Of a stretch of DNA of 64,000 nucleotides, positions 23,506 through 34,958 are shown piece after piece. How positions within the stretch are numbered: the first letter of the stretch is position 1; the number at the start of each line of letters is the position of its first letter. The stretch comes from Hyaloperonospora brassicae (Eukaryota > Oomycota > Peronosporomycetes > Peronosporales > Peronosporaceae), in assembly GCA_947650285.1 (NCBI GenBank), contig CANTFL010001490.1:472919-536918 (forward strand), given 5' to 3'. Position numbers and translations under genes: made by a program. The notes under the pieces are model-generated. The model worked only from the letters and a program-made list of their open reading frames with translations, did not search any database and was not told the DNA's origin.

Positions 23506-24783
23506 TGACCACATCAATATCTCTTACAATGTGTTTTCGTTGCACTCACTTATCGATTAGGCATTGCAAAAATCCAATGTTATAGTCTTTTATATTATTT
23601 CGCTGCACAACCATCCCGCTTGCTCTATTCAATACAAAGCTTAATTACTTTCAACGCAGGCTCACTCACTGACTTAGTTAGAAAAGGTGCATCCTTAATG
23701 ATACCCTCTCTCTGTGTAATACGCAAGTCGATACTCAAATCTGATTATTTCTCGGCTTTCACTTGGGCTTTTGTAATTTTGACCTGCTTATGTGACACAT
23801 GTCACTTTCGTTTATTGCAAAATTAATCTCAACATGGGACAGTATGCGACATCATGCGACATGCCCATGACATCCACACACGTCATCTACTAATCCCTGT
23901 GGAATCCTTGCTAATTTCCATCGTCCACTAAACATGCCATAAGTAGATGACAATAGCCCTTCGTATCCTGGTCGGGTTGGGGTGACGCCCTCCCGAAAAG
24001 CTTAAGTCAGCATGATGCTGCGTCAGACCCTACGGCAAATGCTTCACGTCATTCATCAGTATTTGACGGGTCTCTCCCTCGACACACCCAATCTTAACCT
24101 CTCTCATTCCTAGCCGCCAGTTAGACCACCACGACGCACGCGCACAAGGCATTCTCTGCATATCTGCTTGGGTAAGTTTAATGTGAAGTTAACTGGTTTC
24201 CAGCGCAAGAAGCATGATACCCTTCCCAGGGACCTACCGACGTACACGACGATTCCTAAGGATACAAGAAGCTCGTGTTGCTTTCCCAAGTGATCAACTA
24301 CCGGGTATTTTTATTATCTCCTGACACTCCCATGATCCAATTCGTGGCACGAAGTTGGTTTTGGTGTTGTCCCTACGTACGCGGGTATCTTTACCGATAC
24401 TGAACCTGTTTTGACCGATTTTTAGTCCTTCAACTACGTCTTCATAAAGGTTTACAAGTGATAATTGTTAACGCATATGCGCCCATATCGGGTACTCAGT
24501 TAAATCAATTACTAGCTACTACGCATACCTAGCCACAGCTCTATCTAAGCTTTACCGCGCTACACGGCAAAAATACTTGGTGGTATGGTGAAGTGCTATC
24601 GCCAATGATGAATCTGGAGACTAGTAGGTTGAAGGAACAAGGCTATGAACACCAGGGAGAGGGTACCAGAAAAACAGAGTTCATGGGGACGGCGCGATCC
24701 TTGGACAAGAACAATTCGCAAAACGATTTTAGAGAGATCAGTACAAGTGTACCTGTTAAACGTTACTGATAAGAGTCTACCAT

Positions 24784-24926
24784 GATCCCTCATCGAAATG
24801 ACCGGTTCTTAAGGTTAGACCTTGGTCCCTCATTGGTGTCCCTGGTCCCTCATTGGCAGACCTCGGTCGTTCATAGGTTGGCCCGGTCCTTCATCGGTAT
24901 ACCCCGGTCCCTCAAGATCAAGCTAC
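24784..24926. repeat. 20-21-bp degenerate tandem repeat, seven units
   Basis: Units begin at 24784, 24804, 24824, 24844, 24865, 24885 and 24906 and share GGTCCCTCATTGGT. The second unit is the most diverged. The array lies inside the decayed LINE. Confidence 0.8.
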
Positions 24927-26968
24927 TCCTGGCCGATTAAATGAATGATAATGGAATCAGGCGAAAATAGAACTAAATACTTAAGGTATAGGGCTATATT
25001 CAATGCTGCTTAATTTACGGTCTACGTGGCAAGTCTTCGTCGTGATTAAAAGGACCCGTCAACTCTGCCCTCATGTTTCAGGAAAACGATACACTTTACT
25101 TCCCCCGTTGAGGGCATTCGTGAAGCAATAGCAGGTGAGAATTGAACTCCAGGAATTGTTTGGCCTGTAAGTTCGTCTCGAGAAGCACCCCCTAAAATAA
25201 TCGCTATCGGAAGTGGACTCCCATACCCAGTACGTATGATGAAACGTTTAGTCCAGATAATATATACCCCTGATTAGGCCGACGAAAAGGCGAAGGGCGA
25301 CAAGCTTCCTACGGAGCTTTGCCATAAGTTCACTACCGACTGAATAAGTCGATCGAGTGGCCATCTACCGTTCCACTGAGTCAAGCATGTCCAATCGCGG
25401 CCCTAAGGTATAACTATTAAAATCGAAATCCTCACAGAAGTCTTCCTAAGAGTGCTGTTCGTCAGCCGACGGGTACACAAGGTGAGTCAATTTTTCATAC
25501 GCGGCGTCGTAATACCTCCTTTATAAGAGGCCGTTCGGTATAGTGAGTGGTTTGGGGTCTCATCACACAGTTTTAAGGATTCACTCCACCACAGTAACTC
25601 AACTTCCTAAATCGGTCAACACCGCGAAAAATAAATCATCTCTGGGCAATGCGGCTGTTGTCGAAAGAACCGCAATGGACTCATTCTAGCCTCTTTCTGC
25701 GACGCCAACGATTTATTCACCACTAACACCGCTTATACGAAACACGCGCACAATATCACGACATTGGCGATCCGGGCTTGAGACCTACTGCATCTTCAAC
25801 TGGAAAAACTACATCATTTGCGGCCAACGGATGAAGCGATTAAGCAGCAGCGCGCAATACCGAGGAGGCATTCTCACACCATCGCACCATACGATCGTCA
25901 CGCTCGACTTCCATCGCCGCGCCCTACGCAGATGACTCCGAAGTCACGAGCAAGAGCGTACTAGCGAAGCTTAAACGCTTTTGGCAACCCCCCCCGGCCG
26001 TGACAGCAAGTATCGCACCATTTGACGGCATCTTCTCGAGAATTACCTTGCAAAAAGGACAAGTACGGGAAAACGCTGGACAACCACATTTAACTCGGCG
26101 CTAGAGGATGCGACAAACTCTGTCGGCTGCATGACGATCGTCAAACAAACTAAAGAGGTGAATACTGAGCCTTTCCGCCTCTCGTACAAAAACGTAAACT
26201 TCGGCAGCTCATCTACAATGACAGTATGCAAGAAGTCAAGGCTCTTCGTCTCAAACGCAATCGATTTTTGCACCGGATTCGAAAACGCATCAAATCTCTC
26301 GCTAGAGCTATCATCGATCGATAAGAAACTCGACAAAATCGAAAAGTCGAACCGGTTGACTCATAGATCGAAGCCACACAGACGAAACTTGCCATTAACC
26401 TCGTTGTGCGAATCCGTAAGATAAAGATATTCTAAGCCTCCTAGAAAGAGGTATGTAAATCAAGCATCACTTCGAAGAAAAGTCCTCAGATCCCACGCGC
26501 ACTCCCGTCGCCGACGACGGCCTTCAATGCCCCCTGGATGATCCGATCATCGCATACGAACTCGAATGTTTGTTCCACCGCACACTTAATGAACACGCAA
26601 CGGGCCTGAACTCCATTTTTAACGACAGACCAAAGTACGGATCAAAGCTATCGGCTCAAATCCTCGCCGATACCATCAATAAAGGACGTAGCATAGGATA
26701 CAACATCCACCTGAGCAACAAGATCCTTCTCGGACTCATCAAGCCAACAAGCCGGCTGGCTAATGTACTAGCCTTTGATCCATCTTCCTACTTAATAGCA
26801 TCTTTAAGGCGATCTATTTAGAGTTGCTTCGCCGCATCTACCCCACGGTCGAACAATTCCTTTCTCCGCACCAAAGCGAGTTCAGATCCTGTCGCAGCTC
26901 GGATGATGCAGTGTGGTCTACAGGTGGATAGCAGCACGCGCTTAAAGATACAAAAAAGATTACATATC

Positions 26969-26973
26969 CTTAG
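26969..26973. repeat. target-site duplication of Gypsy copy B (CTTAG)
   Basis: CTTAG stands directly left of the element and again at 34959-34963 directly right of it. Joining the flanks through one CTTAG gives an open LINE RT reading (HILRIDLLRAFDTV). Confidence 0.93.
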
Positions 26974-27364
26974 TGTAACGGGGCACACCCTTGCGTGAAC
27001 TTAACGCAAGGATATCGGTGCCCCGACAGACGTACACGTGGCAAGCGAGGAAGCGTAGGTAAGGTAAAAGCAGAACTGTTATATTAATATAATCAAGTCT
27101 TTTAACTACTGTCTCTCTGCTTGAATTAACTTAATTATGCTAATATAACTGAGTGTATGGTGACGTCTCGTCACCACTCATTGAGTGCGTCTTGCGGCGA
27201 TTGGTAGGTTGATATCATCATGATATCAACCAATGAACAGACCCTTTGGTCGACCCTTCAATATCACCACTTTGGTGATATTGATCAAAGAATATTCAAC
27301 TTCATATTCTTTATTGTCACTTTCCTTAAAGTGACAATTCCATGTAACGGGCTGCCCCGTTACA
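26974..27364 (-). repeat. 3' LTR of Gypsy copy B (391 bp)
   Basis: It runs from TGTAACGGGGCA to TGCCCCGTTACA, a 12-bp inverted repeat at the ends. A C-rich tract (polypurine tract on the - strand) follows at 27365-27375. Confidence 0.95.
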
Positions 27365-27494
27365 TCACCCCCCTTAGCTGATAGTCACCGTGTGACTATC
27401 GAAAATATGGAGGCCACCCGTTGTCCACCATTGGGACAGGGAGCACTTGTTGGGTCCGTTCCATTCACTTTCCGCTTGACCTCGCATAGTTAAC

Positions 27495-29098
27495 ATGTCT
27501 ATGCGTGGTGAATCAAGACACGCACAGCCCGCTGATGTGCCAGCCTCTGCGGCCGGCGATTCGTCGTCTGCTGCTCGTTCTTCTCCTGCAGCAACAGGTG
27601 CTGCAGGTGCACGCGGTATCACACCGCGTGCGCATGATGACCCCGACGTTGAGGTCATCTATTCTGGCGGGTCAGACGTGTCTGACTCGGAAAAGCCTTT
27701 GTAGGCATCGCGTTCACCTGCGGTGCCTCATTTACCACGACACTGCTGGACGTACGAACTCGTGACATGTGTCACAGTCTGTTCGGCAGTGATGATGAGT
27801 CTGATGATAAGTATGATTGCCCATCACCGCGATGAACTCGTGCTCCTTCGCACGAGCGACTTGACGATGGCGAGAGCCATCGTCATTCTGAAAGCTGTGG
27901 TACCGACAAGGGTACCACTGTGAAGCGTGATGAGTTGAAGCCGTGGCGTTAGCCTGAACGGCTCATCAATAGCTTGTCTCACGAGACAAGCCAACACCAT
28001 CGAATACCCTTATTCGATGCGACTGAGCTTCACGGCTTGGATCCCAGCGCGAAGAACTTTCGCGCTGAAGAAGATTTTTATCTCGATGTCTTCCTTAGAC
28101 ATCGATGGTACAACAGCAACCAAAAGCGTGACAAAACATCGCTTTTGGCTGCGTGGAATGCGTTCGTCCAAAACGTAAAGAATTTTGGACGAGAAGGGTG
28201 GCTCAAGAAACTTGAGGCGACACGCCTCAGGTTCGAAAGGCGAACGCCAACCGGTGCTAGGTACCGGTTGCACTGTTTGTCGAGTGAGGCAGGCATTCCT
28301 TGCCTCACATGGGGAGACCCTTGTGCGAGTTGTGTTGACAACTCGCAGCGTGCACATAGGGACGTGTATTCCCTAGATTCGCCCTGGGGAAGGGCACACA
28401 TCTCGGCTGAGACTGCGTGACGCGATTGCAAACTTGCAATCCGTCTACAAGCGCCTAGGGCGCGTGTTTACCGATGGGCCACAGGACCAATCGGATGAGT
28501 CTCGTCATACTGGCGGACTAGACCTTCAACATCCATCAACAGCTGAGAGCGGGGCTCCCAGCTGTTCCAAGAGGGTGGATACCCCCGCCACTGGACGAGG
28601 TAGCTCGTCCTTGATCCTGAATCGTCACGGTGATTCAAGATACGCTCCACTAGAAAGCGTTGATCACCGTGAGCATCCACCAAAGGATGTGGTGGAGGAG
28701 GAAAGACCTCCTCCAGATGATCTCAGGCTCACCATCTCGACCCTTACGAGATGGATCGTGCAATCGATGAATTGCGCGATGACTTGAAGCACGAGCGCGA
28801 CCGGCGCTACTCTTTGACTGATACCGTGCGGAAGAACCGCAAGGATCGCGAGGCTGATCGGGCGAGATACCGCGCCGATTACGCCACAGCGCAGCTTCAG
28901 GTCGAGCTGGATGTCCGCTCCCTTTCCGGCGAGCTGGCGACAGCTCGCGGGGAGATATCTCGGTTGAGTTCCGAGGTATCATATCTGCGCGACCAGACGG
29001 ATCGTCTGGAGCGCGAACGCAAGAACTTGATGGATGTTCTTGAACGTGGGGGCTATCTTCATCGGAAGAAGAAGGCTCGTACTGACAGTACGGCCTGA
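27495..29098 (+). pseudogene. antisense ORF of Gypsy copy B, broken
   Basis: This is the counterpart of the antisense frame in copy C. It opens at 27495 (MSMRGESR), loses frame near 27700, is open again as NSLSHETSQHHR at about 27966-28420 and 28434-28787, and ends with the coiled-coil part 28751-29098 in another frame. Relative to copy A, two extra bases near 28720 shift both this frame and the sense pol frame. The conserved middle part contains W, C and aromatic positions (RHRWYNSNQKRDK, LLAAWNAFVQNVKNFGREGW). No known domain is recognised. Confidence 0.65.
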
Positions 29099-32000
29099 GC
29101 CTCCCCACGTAAAACGTAGGATGAGTGAGTATCTTACGTGGCAATTCGATCGTGTATGCATTGCCCTTGCGATGTAACACTCGAAATGGCCCAATGTATT
29201 TCGGCAGTAGTTTACTACTGCCGACACTAGTGACTGCATGTCCAGGTAAGTTTACCGTTAGACAGTAGTACTAGGTCGTTAACCTTAAATGAAAGAACAT
29301 TTGCTCTTCCATTCTTGTCTGCGTTCCGTTTCTGACGGTCCACCGCATTTGCGATGGAGTCCTGAACGAAACGGACTACCGCTTCTCGAGTCAGCAGGAA
29401 GTTCTCTGCTGACTCTTTGTTTTGTCTTCTAGTGCGCTTCGTGCGCACTGCTAAGAGATTGCTCTCTTCTTCAGCGAGGTTGTCTTCTTCCTCGCTGACA
29501 TAATCGTTGGCGATGCTGAATATACCAGCATCGTCATCATCATCCGAATCAATAATAGCGTCATCGCTATTATTGAGGTGATCTTCTTCATCGATGTCGA
29601 CTTGATCGACATCGGCATCATACGTGACGACGTTTGCGTCGACACGTGATGAGCAAGAGCCAAAACGGTTTTTGCTCGAGCGAGTCCCTCCCCCCTTATC
29701 CAAGAGTCACACTCTAGAAGGGTGGGCACACGTGGATGGCGTAAGCCATTCACGTAAAACGGTGTGTGCTGTGTTGAAGCATGCACCGAATTATTGATGG
29801 CGAATTCCACCATGGGTAGGAATTCGCTCCAACTCGGAAACGAGTGGACATATCCTCGAAGAATCTCTTCGAGGACACGGTTCGCACGTTCCGTCTGACC
29901 ATCTGTTTCTGGATGGTCAGAAGTGGACATCTTCAATCGTGTTCCGAGAGTACGGAACACGGTTTGCCAAAATGCCGCCGTGAACCGAGGGTCACGGTCG
30001 GATACGAGTTCACGGGGTAACCCGTGAAGTCTAAAGACCGTGTCTAGAAAGACACGAGCACAACCTGGAGCCTTGATCGACTCAGGGACTGCAGCAAGAT
30101 GGACCATCTTGCTGAATCGGTCAACAAACACAAGAATACCATTATTCTTGTGAGCGTCTTCGGGAAAACCGAAGACGAAAGTCCATTGAGACGGACTGCC
30201 AGCACTCTGCCGGAACAGGCAGAGGTTGCAATGGTGCACGGGATGAAGGACTAGGCTTCACCCGTTGACAAACTTCGCAAGAACGTATGTACTTGCGAAC
30301 AAACTGATACTGGCGGGGCCAGTAAAAGTCGCGACTTACCGTGAGGTAAGTCTTTTCCCTTCCACGATGGCCGCTTGTTGGGGCATCGTGACACTCATAC
30401 ATGATGCGCAAACGCAAATCATGATGAGCGGGTACGACGACACGAGGCGTGTCGTCGGCAACAGCTGTATAGTACAGCAATCCGTTGCGTGTACTATACC
30501 GATCCGATGAGGATCGGTACAAAGCCGGTAAATCCCTCATGGATTTACTGGATGGATTCACCAGATGATCCATCAATCGCAGAAGATCCTTATCTTCCGC
30601 GTATGCCTTTCGTACGTCGTCAAGTAAACTTGACGACGGGACACTGACTGACAGTGTCGCAGCAGTGGGCTTATCCTCACTGTTGGATTTGTGCGTCCGG
30701 CTCGAAATCGGGCCGGCGCGAAAGCGCATCAGCGACGACATTGAGTCGTCCTGGTTTATACTCCACGGAGAAGTTATACTCCGCGAAGAAAGACAGCCAC
30801 CTCGCCATTCTTTGCGAGAGGTGTGGGCTGTTTACGGCCGTGCGTAATGACGCATGGTCCGTGTAGACAACAAACGGTCTATCTCCCAAGAGATAGACGC
30901 GAAACTTAGCCAGTGCGTATTTCATGGCAAGGAGTTCCTTGTCATGCACTGGGTAATTACGCTCAGCTGCTTGCAGCTGACGCGACTGATAACAGATGAC
31001 GCGCTCCGCGCCATCTGCATCGAACTGCATTAACGCACAGCCGATTGCAAAATAGCTGGCGTCACAGACCACATGAAATGGTCTGTCCTGATCTGCAATC
31101 GCCAAGATCGGCGATTGCATCAAGCTTTGCTTGATACCTTCAAAGGAACGCTGGCACTCAGCGTTCCATAACCACTTGACATTTTTCTTGAGCAAGCAAG
31201 AAAGATGAACAGTCATCTCGGCGTAGTTGCGCGAGTACTTGTGCAAGTACGCCGCAAGACCAAGGAACTTCCTTAGTCCCTTGACATCGACTGGCACTGG
31301 CCAGTCGGTGATCGCCTTGATCTTTTCGGGATCAGGGCGTACGCCGTGTTTACCCACGATGCACCCAAGAAGTGGTATTTCGCTAGCCGCGAATATACAC
31401 TTCTTGAGGTTGGCGTACAGCTTATACTTGTGCATAAGTTGAAGAACCTGACGAACGTGAGTTCTGTTAACTTCAACGTCCGTCTTTCCGTCCATATCCC
31501 GGCTATGGACGAACACATCGTCGAAGTAACTCGGTGCGAAGTCTCGCACCGGTCTCAACAGATTTGTGACACATCTGTTGAATGTTGCAGGGGCATTGCT
31601 CAGCCCCTGTGGCATCACTAGCCATTCCCACAGCATCCCGCTGGGGGTACTCACTGCCGTGAACGGGATGTCCCGTTCACGCATGAGGATCTGATAGAAT
31701 CCATCCATCAGATCCATGGACGAAAAGATGGTACTCTTTGACATACCATCTATGATTACGTCCTTCCTCGGTATCGGCGTCTGAGCCGGTACCGTTGCAG
31801 CATTCAATTTGTTGAATGCGTGCACTATCCGCCACCCTCCTGTGGCCTTTCGCACACAGAAGGTCGGAGAGCTGTGAGGGGATGTTGATTCCCTCACATG
31901 GCCCGCTGCTAAGCGATCGGCAAAGAACTTGTCGATCGCTAGTACTTGTTCACGAGGCAGTGGCCACTGCTTCATGACACAGTACTTCGAGCCCGGTTTG

Positions 32001-33389
32001 AGCTCGATCTCGTGTCGAGTGCCTTTGTCCTTAGGCAACTCGCAAGGTACGGATTCAGGGAACACATCCCTGAATTCGATCAAATCCTTATACAAAGGAT
32101 TTGCCTGAAGTGACTCCCAGGATTGAGACGTGTATCGCTCAATCCGAGTCTTCTCATCGAGGACACTTTCGTCCATCGATGAGCTGCTGAGAACCCGTTC
32201 GTTCTCAGCAAATACTGTTGCCGACCGAATATCGGCCACATACTCATCCTCTGTGACGAGTATGCAGATCTGCTTGACTTTGCCACTACGCAGATCACGC
32301 AAGAACCGTTTCGGTTCTAGCGTTGGCAACTGAGTTATCTCCGAAGTCAACTTCGGAGGCACAATCAGATCAAGCGTATAAGCGCCTACGCTTGATCCGT
32401 CATTAACCAAGACGTTCAACGTCTCGGTTTCTTCCTGGGAACTTGCTTCCACAGGTTGCTGAGGGCCTAATCCCTCAGCAAGCGACTCTTGAGGAATTCC
32501 TTCCTCAAGTACGTGGGGACTTATTCCCTCGACGTCTTCCGACTGTGGCTGTGCAACCACAGTCAGGCACCGATCCTCTACGGTCGACTCTCCAGTCGAC
32601 CTAGGATTTTCATGTTGCCCCTTGGGGGCAACAGATTTCTTTCTTCTAAGATGCTGCCCGCTAGGCATGCATCCATGTCCCGGTCCACTCGACTTATTCG
32701 AGTGGTGGACCTTCGGCGCAGCCTGTACTTCTGTACAGCCGCCGGGAGCTTGCTCCACAGTGTAGTGATCAACTACACTGTGATCTTGTGCAGTCGTGCT
32801 AACGACCGTACCGCAAGTGAGGCCATAGCACTCACTCGCAGTAACATCCACACGCTTGTGGACGCTCCATGACGTTCATCAGATGGCCATCTGATGAACA
32901 AGCGGCAGGCATCTTCACGGATCGATGCTGCCAGCTCACCCTTGGCTCGTACTTTCTGAGCCAAGGTAATCCCAGGATGACATCAAATTTGTCATCCAGA
33001 TCCAGTACGATGAAGTCATCATCGTACTGTTCGCCCTCTAACGTGTAGTGGATTCCTACTACACGTTTCTTAACGGTAATCGATGCGCCTGTTGCAAGGC
33101 GCACCGTCATCCTTGTGAGGGGAATGTCGCGCTCAACGAACTTGAGCCTACGACCCTCTAGTGACTGGCGTCGAACAAAGTTGTTCGACGCCCCACAGTC
33201 TACTAGGGCACGAAGCGACAAATCATTTGTCGCTTCCAACTTCAAGGTGATGAGCGAAACGTCATCATCAGGTGCAGAGACACACAATGATTGTGTATCT
33301 GGAGCAACTTTCGTCAAGAGATTTGCAAATTCTCTTGAGGTTGCTGGATCAGTAGGGCGCTCCGCCCCTACTGACCCCGACCATTTTTT
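28468..33389 (-). pseudogene. pol: pol polyprotein of Gypsy copy B, frameshifted
   Basis: The pol frame is entered by a -1 shift at 33383-33389. Protease has LVDCGASNNFV, where the active triad is D-C-G and not the usual D-T/S-G. RT and RNase H lie in an open frame of 724 codons (32851-30677) with YFDD and VCDAS. It ends because of one extra base shared with copy C. Integrase continues at 30741 with a complete HHCC set (HDAPTSGHRG, CEVCQR) and the D,D,E core; an extra A near 30180 shifts frame again. The acidic linker and GPY/F module follow (29703-29227 and 29180-28650), then the chromodomain ([23 protein letters not shown]) with its stop at 28468. Confidence 0.9.
33349..33389 (-). promoter_or_regulatory. 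gag-pol -1 ribosomal frameshift signal, copy B
   Basis: On the - strand the Gag frame reads TCA AAA AAT, so the heptamer A AAA AAT (33389-33383) has the X XXY YYZ form in exact register. Eight bases later a perfect 9-bp stem starts, TCAGTAGGG (33374-33366) with CCCTACTGA (33357-33349), and further pairs are possible in the loop. The Gag stop TAG (33370-33368) lies inside the first arm. A -1 shift leads directly into the protease frame. The same sequence is present in copy C. Confidence 0.75.
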
Positions 33390-34522
33390 GATGGTCCGTC
33401 TCGCTGTTGCGGCTTCGCAACAGCGCTGGACCCACGCCCATTGCCCTTTCTGGCAAATGGTCGTCCATTTCGCTCAGTACTGTTTGGTACTGGGCGTGGA
33501 GCACTACACTCATATGCGTAGTGCCCTAACTTCTGACAGCGATTGCACCTCTGCAATCGCTTGTTGTTTGAAGAGCGAGGTCTCTCGCTCTCAACATAGC
33601 AGAGGTCCATTGGTTCTGGACCTCCGATCTCTTGTCGTCTCGGTGGACGGTAAGAGTTTGAGCTAGCATGAGCCTGTCTCATGCTAAAGTCTTCCTGTTC
33701 CGCGGCTGATATCGCTTCTTCCAGCGTATTCAGCTCAAGGCGGAACAGGTGGCTCCTGACGGGCCCTTCTGCGAGCCCTTGCATGAACACCGTAATCAAC
33801 GTGTGTTCATGTACTGGGTTAGCAGTTATACTACTCGCAAGGAGTCGTATATGTTGTGCGTAAGCGTGCACATCACGCTTACCCTGCTTGAGTTTCAGGA
33901 GCTCTGAACGAGCCCTGAACTCAGCCCGTGGCGGCTCAAACGTTTGTCTGAGCCGGGACTTGAAGTCATCTAGCGACCTAAACACGTTTGGGCCGCTACT
34001 CTCGAGTCCCAGGGACCAAGTTTTGGCACGTCCTGCCAAGTGGGTTTGAGCAAATGTGAGTTTCATTTGCTCATTTTCGACGCGACGAGCCCTTAAGGCT
34101 CTGTCGAGTTCGACAAACCACAGTAACAGGGAGTCTTCCGGGACTCCACTGTACTTGGAGATGTCAACTTTCATGACCTCGGGACGACGCGCATGCGCCG
34201 TCCCGCCCACAGCAGCATGGAATTGCTGCTGTCTCAACAGCTCTGTCTATTGAGCACCGAGTTCTCTCAACTGCTCGGCCTGTTGAGAGCCTTGCTGGTG
34301 AAGCAAGGCTACTTTCTCCCTTTCGGCGACAAGTTCATGTTGAATGAACTTGGCAATAGCGGCATGCTGTTGGTCTCTATCTAGAGACTCCAACATGGCG
34401 CTAGTGGCGAGCTCGCCTACGGTAGAACTCATTCGTTCTACCGCACCCCATTCGATGTCACTCAAATGGGTAAACCCTTCACGCGTGGCGTGAAAGGTGT
34501 CTTCTTCATCCAACATGTTCAT
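33368..34522 (-). pseudogene. gag: gag of Gypsy copy B, one nonsense codon
   Basis: Gag packages the element RNA in a virus-like particle. The ATG at 34522 opens MNMLDEEDTF; Gln-rich coiled-coil sequence follows (LLHQQGSQQAEQLRELGAQ). A stop at 34247-34249 stands where copy C has Gln. After it the frame stays open to 33368: retrotransposon capsid region (KTWSLGLESS, LRQTFEPPRAEFRARSELLK) and a CCHC-type zinc knuckle, C-x2-C-x4-H-x4-C (CNRCQKLGHYAYEC), then a basic Arg/Gly/Lys tail. It ends within the frameshift hairpin. Confidence 0.9.
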
Positions 34523-34548
34523 GTTGGATGATGTGGTCCTTGGAAGGA

Positions 34549-34564
34549 CTACAAAGTGCTACCA
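34549..34564 (-). other. putative primer-binding site of Gypsy copy B
   Basis: Two bases inside the 5' LTR the - strand reads TGGTAGCAC followed by TTTGTAG. PBS sequences start with TGG, complementary to the CCA end of a tRNA. The tRNA species cannot be decided here. The same bases occur at 45153-45168 in copy C. Confidence 0.5.
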
Positions 34565-34566
34565 GG

Positions 34567-34958
34567 TGTAACGGGGCACACCCTTGCGTGAACTTAACGC
34601 AAGGATACCGGTGCCCCGACGAGAGGTACACGTGGCAAGCGAGGAAGCGTAGGTAGGGTAAAAGCAGAACTGTTATATTAATATAATCAAGTCTTTTAAC
34701 TACTGTCTCTCTGTTTGACTTAACTTAACTATACTAATATAACTGGATGTATGGTGACGTCTCGTCACCACTCATTGCGCGCGTCTTGCGGCAATTCGTG
34801 GGTTGATATCATCATGATATCAACCAATGAGCAGACTCTTTGTTCGACCCATCTATATCACCACTTTGGTGATATTGTTTAAAGAATATCCATCTTCATA
34901 TTCTTTATTGTCACTTTCCTTAGAGTGACAATTCCATGTAACGGGCTGCCCCGTTACA
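34567..34958 (-). repeat. 5' LTR of Gypsy copy B (392 bp)
   Basis: Same ends as the other LTRs. It differs from the 3' LTR of the same copy at several scattered positions, including the stretch 34711-34745. Confidence 0.95.

Larger units (their letters stand above)
24330..26973 (+). mobile_element. LINE, 5' part (endonuclease and RT N-terminal half), split by Gypsy copy B
   Basis: At 24450-24540 a + frame reads VIIVNAYAPISG, the endonuclease YAP motif. From about 26500 the translation runs PLDDPIIAYELE, NEHATGLNSIFNDRPKYGS, then after frame changes TVEQFLSPHQSEFRSCRSS and DDAVWSTGG. These match the order of L1/RTE-type oomycete LINE RTs (KATG.DGIP.E.LKYG, LS..QSGFR..RST.DVVW). The element stops at 26973 where copy B begins and continues at 34959 in the right order. 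It carries many stops and is dead. Confidence 0.75.
26974..34958 (-). mobile_element. Ty3/Gypsy chromovirus, copy B, full length (7985 bp)
   Basis: The element has two LTRs, perfect CTTAG duplications, gag, pol, an antisense ORF, primer-binding site and polypurine tract. It is inserted in the RT gene of a + strand LINE. Its LTRs differ from each other at several places (for example around 27118-27150 against 34711-34750), so the insertion is not very recent. Gag has a stop at 34247 and pol has frameshifts, so it cannot move by itself. Confidence 0.95.

Noticed and set aside
24824..24926. CRISPR-like array of short repeats
   Set aside because: Units are directly adjacent without unique spacers and degenerate, in a eukaryotic transposon; it is a simple tandem repeat.
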